NCBI RefSeq assembly: GCF_938045535.1
Contig: NZ_CALIMQ010000330.1
Coordinates: forward strand, 1 to 13,146
Direction: 5' to 3'
Length of the DNA: 13,146 bases
DNA from: an uncultured Campylobacter sp.
GTDB taxonomy: Bacteria; Campylobacterota; Campylobacteria; Campylobacterales; Campylobacteraceae
The notes beneath the pieces are model-generated. The model saw nothing but the letters and a program-made list of their open reading frames with translations. It was not told where the DNA came from and searched no databases. Shown here piece by piece: positions 8,065 to 13,146 of this stretch (the first letter of the stretch is position 1; each line of letters opens with the position of its first letter). The translations under genes and the position numbers were made by a program.

Positions 8065-9182
8065 TGAACGCGTATATCTACATAGAAAACGGCATCTACC
8101 TGCAAGCTAAGGCGTTCGGCAAGGGCGGCAGCGCATTCGGCGAGCTCGTGTTTAACACCTCCGCCACGGGCTACGAGGAGATCATCTCGGATCCCAGCTA
8201 CGCGGGGCAGTTCATTATCTTTACGATGCCCGAAATCGGCATCGTAGGGATCAACGAAAACGACAAGGAAAGCTCCAAAATCCATGCCAGCGGAATTTTC
8301 GTAAGAAATTTTAACAACGAGCCTTCAAATTTCCGCTCGCAGATGAGCTTGGAGGATTATTTTCTGCAAAACGAAAAATTCGGCGTTTACGACATCGACA
8401 CTAGATTTTTAACCAAGATGCTGCGCGACGAGGGCAGCCTGCGCGCCTTCGTTTCGACCGAGATCAGCGATAAGGCGGCTCTTAAAAAGGCGCTTAGCGA
8501 GTCTGCGCGTATAGAGGAGATCAACTACGTAAGCATCGTAAGCACGAAGACGCCGTACAAGTACGCATCGGGTCGCTGGAACGCCGAGCGCGGAAGCTAC
8601 TCCCAGCCCGCAAGCTGCGGCAAAAAGATAGCCGTGATCGATTACGGCGTCAAGCGAAACATTCTCAACGAGCTTTGCGATCTGGGGCTCGGCGTCGAGG
8701 TTTTCCCGCACGACGTTAAAGCGGAGAGCTTGATCGCTAAATTTAAAGAGGGGCAGATCGACGGCGTGTTTTTATCAAACGGCCCGGGCGAGCCGCGCAT
8801 GCTTAAAGAGGAGATCGCGCAGATCAAAAAGATGGTCGAAGCGCGCGTGCCGATTTTTGGAATTTGTCTGGGCCATCAGCTGTTAAGCAACGCGATGGGA
8901 TATGAGACCTACAAGCTGAAATTCGGCCAGCACGGCGCAAACCACCCCGTGCAAAACCTGCGCACCAAATCGATCGAGATCACCGCGCAAAACCACAACT
9001 ACAACGTCCCCGAAACGATAGCGCAGATCTGCGAGATCACGCACCGCAATCTTTTCGACGGCACGATCGAGGGCGTGAGATACAGGGAGTATCCCGTATT
9101 TTCGGTGCAGCACCACCCAGAAGCCAGCGCAGGGCCTACGGAGAGCAAATATATCTTTAAAGAATTTCTTGAAATTTTATGA
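8064..9182 (+). CDS. carA: Carbamoyl phosphate synthetase small subunit CarA
   Basis: Glutaminase subunit (372 residues) that hydrolyses glutamine and passes ammonia to CarB to make carbamoyl phosphate for arginine and pyrimidines. The N-terminal CarA domain (~1-150) holds GELVFNTSATGYEEIISDPSY, typical of the family. The class I glutamine amidotransferase domain (~185-370) has the nucleophile C268 in GICLGHQL and the other triad members H351 and E353 in SVQHHPEAS. Length and motifs are complete. It overlaps the DUF507 stop by one base. carB does not follow; a non-coding stretch of about 900 bases does. I recall carB being elsewhere in the genome in C. jejuni, so this separation is not odd for the genus. 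Confidence 0.97.
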   Translation: MNAYIYIENGIYLQAKAFGKGGSAFGELVFNTSATGYEEIISDPSYAGQFIIFTMPEIGIVGINENDKESSKIHASGIFVRNFNNEPSNFRSQMSLEDYFLQNEKFGVYDIDTRFLTKMLRDEGSLRAFVSTEISDKAALKKALSESARIEEINYVSIVSTKTPYKYASGRWNAERGSYSQPASCGKKIAVIDYGVKRNILNELCDLGLGVEVFPHDVKAESLIAKFKEGQIDGVFLSNGPGEPRMLKEEIAQIKKMVEARVPIFGICLGHQLLSNAMGYETYKLKFGQHGANHPVQNLRTKSIEITAQNHNYNVPETIAQICEITHRNLFDGTIEGVRYREYPVFSVQHHPEASAGPTESKYIFKEFLEIL

Positions 9183-9204
9183 TTTTTGAAATTTTGCCTG
9201 CACT

Positions 9205-9234
9205 AAATTTTATCGCAGTCGCGCGGTAAAATTT
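9205..9234 (+). terminator. Hairpin after carA, possible terminator
   Basis: AAATTTTATCGC (9205-9216) pairs with GCGGTAAAATTT (9223-9234) through 12 positions, one of them a U-G pair, around a 6-base loop. It lies 22 bases past the carA stop and is followed by TTAAATTTA. The stem is A/U-rich apart from the GC pairs at its top, so termination would be modest. Its place at the end of the block supports the call. Confidence 0.45.
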
Positions 9235-9247
9235 TAAATTTACGGCA

Positions 9248-9292
9248 AGCTTTAAATTTTTAACGCGGTCTTTGCATTGTAAATTTAAAGCT
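9248..9292. repeat. 12-bp perfect inverted repeat
   Basis: AGCTTTAAATTT (9248-9259) and its exact complement AAATTTAAAGCT (9281-9292) flank a 21-base centre. It could form a long-loop stem or a divided binding site. AAATTTAAA is common in this genome's spacers, so chance or repeat origin is possible. Confidence 0.45.
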
Positions 9293-9546
9293 CGTCGCAG
9301 CCTGGATAATCGCAAGTCGGAGTAGTGAGTAAAGCACGCTTTTGCGAACTAAGGATTGTCGCGGTGATTTTGGATTAAGCAGCTTTTTGGATGAAACAGA
9401 TCTGCGCTAGTCGCGATTTTAAATTTAAACTGGCTGCGCGCCGCATGCTTTTCATTCGTGTGATTTCGTGTCCGTATAACTTCTAAGCTCGCAGCTAAAT
9501 TTCATGCGTTTTAAATTTAAAAATTGGCTTGACGCACTTAGCCCTT

Positions 9547-9921
9547 TCAAAACAGATCCTGCGGTACATTTAGCATGGCTTCAAGCTCTTTAAATTTGAC
9601 GAACCATTTTGTTGCCGTTAAAAGTTTCGCTAGCAAGCTGCCCTGTCGCTCGTAAAATTTTTTCTAGCGCCGTTCGCTCACTAAAATCTTATTGACGCAG
9701 TTTTGCCAGTTATGCCTAGTTTTTTGGTAAACTATACCTGCCCTTAAAATCTTATCAGCGCTGTTTTTATTTCTCTCTAAAAGCCATTTGCCTAAAATAA
9801 AATTCCACTCCGCCGCGTAGTGAAATTTTACCTGCGCCAGCTTTGGAATTTTACTTTCAGCCGCTCTTAAATCTCTTTTGCACCGATAAGATTTAGCCCG
9901 CATCACTTTAAATTTTGCCAA
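9547..9921 (-). pseudogene. Possible broken gene with in-frame TAG, unrecognised
   Basis: On the minus strand an 85-codon frame runs from TTG 9921 (an internal ATG is the seventh codon) to a TAG at 9664-9666. The same frame continues for 38 codons to a TGA at 9547-9549. The part after the TAG is protein-like: it begins KKFYERQGSLLAKLL and ends KFKELEAMLNVPQDLF. The part before it is basic and ends CVNKILVSERR. Together they would give about 123 residues. The family is not recognised; the tail loosely recalls the end of small helix-turn-helix proteins, but this is only an impression. There is no good ribosome site before the TTG and an in-frame TAG lies two codons upstream, so the start may also be lost. 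A spurious open frame is a real alternative. Confidence 0.3.
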
Positions 9922-10096
9922 TCTCTATGCTGCAGTTTTTACTCACGCTTCTTTTTTAATCCCGCCCATATTTGCACCTAAAATAAGAGTTGTGTTACTT
10001 TATGAAATTAAATTTTTAACTTAACATTATTTTAAGCTCAATAAAAGAGAAAATTTGAAAGAATTTCGTTTGAAATTTCGCCTTTAGGGGTCTGCT

Positions 10097-10780
10097 ATGA
10101 GCTGCGCTTTAAAAGAGCTGGACGTCTTGCTAGTCGAGGATGATACTAAATTACTAGCCTCGCTGCATAAGGCGTTTGAGGGTATTTTTAACAACGTTTA
10201 CAATGCCCAAAACGGGCTTGAAGGTGTGAAAAAATTCAAAAAATTTAGTCCTAATCTCGTCATTACCGACATTTTAATGCCGATCGAGGATGGGCTTGAG
10301 ATGATACGCCAGATCAAGCAGATCTTTCCGCATGCCCCTATCGTGGTGCTTAGCGGCTTCAGTAGGGAGGAGCAGCTAAAAGGCGTTATGGAGATTGGCG
10401 TCGAGCGGTATTACTTTAAGCCGGTAGATATCGCCGCATTTGTGCTAGAGATAAGTGCATTGATGAAGTCTAAGCTGGACTCGGTACGAGTCGTAAATAT
10501 GGGTGCCGGCTACGTATTTGACGGGCTTCGTCGTATTTTACTGAAGGATGGCGAGCAGATCGTGCTTACTAAAAAGGAGCTTTCTTTTGTTTCGCTGCTA
10601 GCCAGTCGTGTGGGCGAGCTGGTACTTTACGAGGAGATCAAGCGTTATGTTTGGACTGAAGGAGCCGTGAGTGATACGGCGCTTCGCACCTTCGTCAAGC
10701 GTATCCGCGATAAAGTGGGTGGTGAAATCATAAAAAACGTCCCGAGCCTGGGATACAAGATCGAGCTTGAGCCCGCTTAA
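10097..10780 (+). CDS. OmpR-type two-component response regulator (orphan)
   Basis: A 227-residue cytoplasmic DNA-binding regulator. The receiver domain (~8-122) has the acidic pocket E14-D15-D16, the phosphate-accepting D58 in VITDILMP, S86 in VVLSG and K108 in YYFKP, so phosphorylation by a histidine kinase is expected. The C-terminal winged helix (~138-224) has the OmpR-family pattern, with a recognition helix near 191-207 (VSDTALRTFVKRIRDKV) and the wing ending NVPSLGYKI. AGGGG at 10086-10090 lies six bases before the ATG. No kinase gene adjoins it: the upstream side is a long spacer and the downstream gene is addB. It is not CosR-like at its start. Partner and target genes are unknown. 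Confidence 0.88.
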   Translation: MSCALKELDVLLVEDDTKLLASLHKAFEGIFNNVYNAQNGLEGVKKFKKFSPNLVITDILMPIEDGLEMIRQIKQIFPHAPIVVLSGFSREEQLKGVMEIGVERYYFKPVDIAAFVLEISALMKSKLDSVRVVNMGAGYVFDGLRRILLKDGEQIVLTKKELSFVSLLASRVGELVLYEEIKRYVWTEGAVSDTALRTFVKRIRDKVGGEIIKNVPSLGYKIELEPA

Positions 10781-10823
10781 ATTTGATCGCGTTTTTGCCG
10801 CTTTGTAATTTACGGAATCCACT

Positions 10824-10910
10824 CGTAAAATTTTGCGTCGAAATATGTCGCGATTAATGTGGAGCGAGGTAGAATTCCGCGCTCAAAGCGCCACAGATTA
10901 AAATTTTACG
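10824..10910. repeat. 11-bp inverted repeat between the response regulator gene and addB
   Basis: CGTAAAATTTT (10824-10834) and its complement AAAATTTTACG (10900-10910) are separated by 65 bases. The arms are A/T-rich with a central AAAATTTT, which is frequent in this DNA. There is no strong terminator directly after the response regulator gene, so this is the only dyad I can offer in the 275-base spacer. Confidence 0.3.
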
Positions 10911-11001
10911 CTCATCCAACTTACTAAATTTGACTTGATAAAATTTAACCTCTCAAGCTTTTCAAAAACTTCTTTGCTTAAAAGCCCAAACTAAAAATTT
11001 C

Positions 11002-11022
11002 TTGCTAAAATATCGCAAAATT
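11002..11022 (+). promoter_or_regulatory. Extended -10 promoter-like motif before addB
   Basis: TTGCTAAAAT (11002-11011), two bases, then CGCAAAATT (11014-11022): the same 21-bp layout as before the GGDEF gene at 1215-1235. The upstream DNA has phased T-rich runs, as in Campylobacter promoters. A start about 7 bases past the -10 would give a leader of about 38 bases to the TTG at 11056. The first base of this motif is also the first possible TTG start of the frame, which argues that the real start lies downstream. Confidence 0.5.
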
Positions 11023-11055
11023 CCGCGTTCTGCGAATCGCTCTAAAGGATTTGTT

Positions 11056-13140
11056 TTGAAAAATTTGCCCTCTAAAAATCTCTTTGTCTACACTAGCTCG
11101 CGTGCGCTACGCGCGGCGCTGCAAAACGAGAGCGGCGGCGTGTTGGCGCCCAGGATTACGTTGGCGGAATTCTACGAAAAGGCGCTTTTTGTGCCGGATC
11201 TTGTCGCTTGCGGCGAGATAGATCGCGCGCTTTTTATGAAACAAGCGGTAAACGAGAGCAAGCGCGCAGGCGAGAGGCTTAAATTCCCTAACGAGCTTTA
11301 CGAGTTTATGCGCAACCGCGAGTATCTTTTCGGCTTTTTCAAGGAGCTTGCGACGGAGCGCGTGAGTATCGATGCGCTCGATCTTAGTGACACATACGCG
11401 TGGTATGCCGAGCATTTTGAAATTCTGCGAGAGCTAGCGGGGGCGTATGCAAGGATTCTGCGCGAGCATGGATTTTACGACGAGATCACGCTGCCCGCGC
11501 TTTATGAGCTAAACGAATCCTATCTGCGCGGATTTGAGCGGATAGAAATCAACATCGACGGCAATCCTAGCGCATTTGAGTTCGAGGTTTTTAAGCGCGT
11601 GGCGGAGCTTAGCGAGGTCGTATTGAGCTTTAGAGCCACGACTTTAAATTCCAAGCCCGTGCGCGCGTTGGAAGAGCTTTGCGGCATAAGCTTAGAGTTA
11701 GGTTTTGCATACCGCGTAAATCTTAGTACGGGTGAAATTCTAAGCCGAGAGCCGTTAGGCGTGGGCGGAGCGGTTGTATGTAGAGGCTTTGAGCTGCGAA
11801 GCTTGCAGGCTAGCTACGTTTTTGAAAAAATTTCATCCTTTGTGCGCGCGGGCATTGCGCCGGAGCGTATCGCGGTGATTTTGCCCGACGAGAGCTTTGC
11901 CGGCACGCTGCGAATTTACGACGAGCGCATCGCAAGGGCTCGTGGCTCGCACCGCATGCTAAATTTTGCGATGGGAGAGAAGCTTAAAGATAGCCTATTT
12001 TACGTAACGCTAGAGAAAATTTCGCAGTGCTTAAAAGAAGCGCGCATGCCGAAATTTAGCGTAGATTACCGCGCATTCAAAAGTCCGGATGGAGAATTTT
12101 TGGATACGGAGGATTCCGCGGCACAGCAAAATTTAGCGCTAGGGAATTTCGCTTCGGAGAATTCTATTTCGCAAAATTTCGCACAGCAAAATTCCCCGTT
12201 TGATTGCGAAATTTTTTCAAATTCTAAAGCGGATTTAAATTTTATGTCTGCGCGAGAGCTTGAAAATACGGAAAATTTTGAAATTCTGCACGAAATTTCG
12301 GCGGAACGCGCGGATAGTGCGGAGGAGGAAAGCTTTTCGGTAGAGTTTGTAGAGTTTCAAGAGCCCTTGGAGTGTGCGCAGCAGCGCGATTATTCGGTTA
12401 GTGCAAAACGGCAGGAGCCTTCAAGGAAGCAGCAAGGGAGCCTACGAGACTCTATGCAGCGGAAGCATATAGAGCTTGAGGAAGAAGATGGGTATTCAAA
12501 AAGCCCTGAGCAGCGCGATCGTTTTAGGCACTCTAAAATGCGCGAGGGCGCAGATGAGTATCCGCAGCGCCCAAACCCACAGGAGCTTGATCTGTTTTTT
12601 GCGAGTGTGGACGTGGATGAGGCGCTTTTTGGCGAGTTTGCGCGCGATTTTACAAAGCAAGTAAGCTTTGAGCATTTCGAGGCGCTAATTGTCAAGCTCG
12701 CCTGTTTACCTAAAATTAGCGACGCGCTGCTGCAAGAAAAGCTAAAAGAGCCGCTATATCTAATTAAAATTTTGCTTCGAAAATTTAAGGACGAAAACCT
12801 AAGCTTGGGCAATCTAATCGATCTTTTTTTGCTGGAAATTTCGCGCATTAAGCTCGATGATGTTCGTGGCGGAAAGGTCACGGTAATGGGGCTTTTGGAG
12901 AGCCGTGGGCTACAATTTGATGGCGTGATAATCCCAGATTTTAACGATGATCTGGTGCCAAAGCGCAGTAGCGGAGAGATGTTTTTAAACTCTGCTTTGC
13001 GCGCTAGAGCAGGGCTCATCAGCCACGCAGACCGCGAAAATTTACAAAGATTTTACTACGACGGCTTGCTAAGAGGCGCTAAAAAAAGCGCGATTTGCTA
13101 TCTGCAAAGCGTCGAGAAACTGCCTTCGCGGTTTTTGTAA
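11056..13140 (+). CDS. addB: AddB-like recombination helicase/nuclease subunit, apparently truncated
   Basis: Resembles epsilonproteobacterial AddB, partner of AddA in the double-strand-break resection complex that prepares ends for RecA. The start is set at TTG 11056, six bases after AAAGGA (11044-11049); the earlier TTG at 11002 falls in the promoter. The product is 694 residues. N-terminal residues ~1-340 and ~506-690 look like the family, with the late helicase-type block KVTVMGLLESRGLQFDGVII (~607-626) and REN-LQRFYYDGLL soon after. No Walker A motif is visible near the N-terminus. Residues ~345-505 are a Q/N/E/S-rich low-complexity insertion. The frame ends SRFL-TAA at 13138, before any C-terminal PD-(D/E)XK nuclease domain, which AddB normally has. 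Removing one T from the TTTTT run at 13131-13135 would continue as RFCKA, so a frameshift or sequence error is possible. addA would be expected downstream. Confidence 0.75.
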   Translation: MKNLPSKNLFVYTSSRALRAALQNESGGVLAPRITLAEFYEKALFVPDLVACGEIDRALFMKQAVNESKRAGERLKFPNELYEFMRNREYLFGFFKELATERVSIDALDLSDTYAWYAEHFEILRELAGAYARILREHGFYDEITLPALYELNESYLRGFERIEINIDGNPSAFEFEVFKRVAELSEVVLSFRATTLNSKPVRALEELCGISLELGFAYRVNLSTGEILSREPLGVGGAVVCRGFELRSLQASYVFEKISSFVRAGIAPERIAVILPDESFAGTLRIYDERIARARGSHRMLNFAMGEKLKDSLFYVTLEKISQCLKEARMPKFSVDYRAFKSPDGEFLDTEDSAAQQNLALGNFASENSISQNFAQQNSPFDCEIFSNSKADLNFMSARELENTENFEILHEISAERADSAEEESFSVEFVEFQEPLECAQQRDYSVSAKRQEPSRKQQGSLRDSMQRKHIELEEEDGYSKSPEQRDRFRHSKMREGADEYPQRPNPQELDLFFASVDVDEALFGEFARDFTKQVSFEHFEALIVKLACLPKISDALLQEKLKEPLYLIKILLRKFKDENLSLGNLIDLFLLEISRIKLDDVRGGKVTVMGLLESRGLQFDGVIIPDFNDDLVPKRSSGEMFLNSALRARAGLISHADRENLQRFYYDGLLRGAKKSAICYLQSVEKLPSRFL
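12121..12193 (+). repeat. In-frame DNA repeat inside the addB insertion
   Basis: GCACAGCAAAATT occurs at 12121 and again at 12181, exactly 60 bases (20 codons) apart, giving AQQN twice (residues 356 and 376). Between and after them lie further words of the type GCAAAATTTC and GAATTTC. These resemble the A/T repeat words of the non-coding spacers, which suggests the insertion grew from such repeats while the frame stayed open. Confidence 0.5.
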
Positions 13141-13146
13141 AGCTTT

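Larger units (their letters stand above)
9183..10096. other. Long spacer between carA and the response regulator
   Basis: About 900 bases with no convincing intact gene on the plus strand. From left to right it holds a hairpin just after carA, a 12-bp inverted repeat with a 21-base centre, a featureless part (about 9300-9540), a possible broken minus-strand gene (9547-9921), and an A/T-rich stretch (about 9960-10080) that probably contains the response regulator promoter. That last part includes a tandem TTAACTTAAC at 10016-10025. No tRNA or insertion-sequence end was seen. Confidence 0.55.

Noticed and set aside
9325..9378. Mini frame of 17 codons (GTG start, VSKARFCELRIVAVILD)
   Set aside because: GGAG is only two bases from the GTG, too close to act as a ribosome site, and the frame is too short to support without homologues.
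11002..11055. TTG at 11002 as the addB start
   Set aside because: It falls in a -10-like element and has no ribosome site, whereas TTG 11056 has AAAGGA at proper spacing.
12390..13019. Long open frame (209 codons) on the minus strand inside addB
   Set aside because: It lies opposite a well-matched family region, is serine/arginine-rich as expected of a shadow frame, and has no ribosome site or separate context.

Overview
The window looks like a chromosomal segment of a higher-GC Campylobacter species (C. gracilis or a relative of the showae/rectus/curvus group is my guess). The reasons are A/T-tract-rich spacers built on AAATTT/TTTTAAAA words, TTG starts, promoters with a clear extended -10 and no -35, and a hisZ-like/purA/DUF507/carA gene order that I recall from C. 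jejuni. All confident genes read on the plus strand.

Layout: (1) 1-505 is non-coding, with a 20-bp perfect palindrome and imperfect direct repeats. (2) modB, a molybdate ABC permease, has neither modA nor modC beside it. (3) A 1355-residue membrane protein carries a periplasmic sensor region, about four PAS-like folds, an intact GGDEF with an inhibitory site, and a degenerate EAL domain. It overlaps by 4 bp a short HisRS-fold protein (HisZ-like), which overlaps by 4 bp purA. After a 13-bp perfect hairpin come a DUF507 gene and carA, joined by a TAATG overlap. The block pairs a second-messenger protein with proteins of histidine (HisZ-like), purine (PurA) and arginine/pyrimidine (CarA) synthesis. 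(4) 9183-10096 is mostly non-coding. It holds hairpins and, on the minus strand, a possible broken gene interrupted by an in-frame TAG. (5) An OmpR-type response regulator stands without a kinase. (6) An AddB-like recombination helicase/nuclease subunit carries an unusual ~160-residue low-complexity insertion and stops, 6 bases before the window end, before any nuclease domain.

No CRISPR array, tRNA, rRNA, insertion sequence or phage gene was seen. The points most worth checking are the GGDEF/degenerate-EAL protein translationally coupled to hisZ-purA, the insertion and early stop in addB, the broken minus-strand gene, and a 21-bp promoter-like motif shared by the GGDEF gene and addB.
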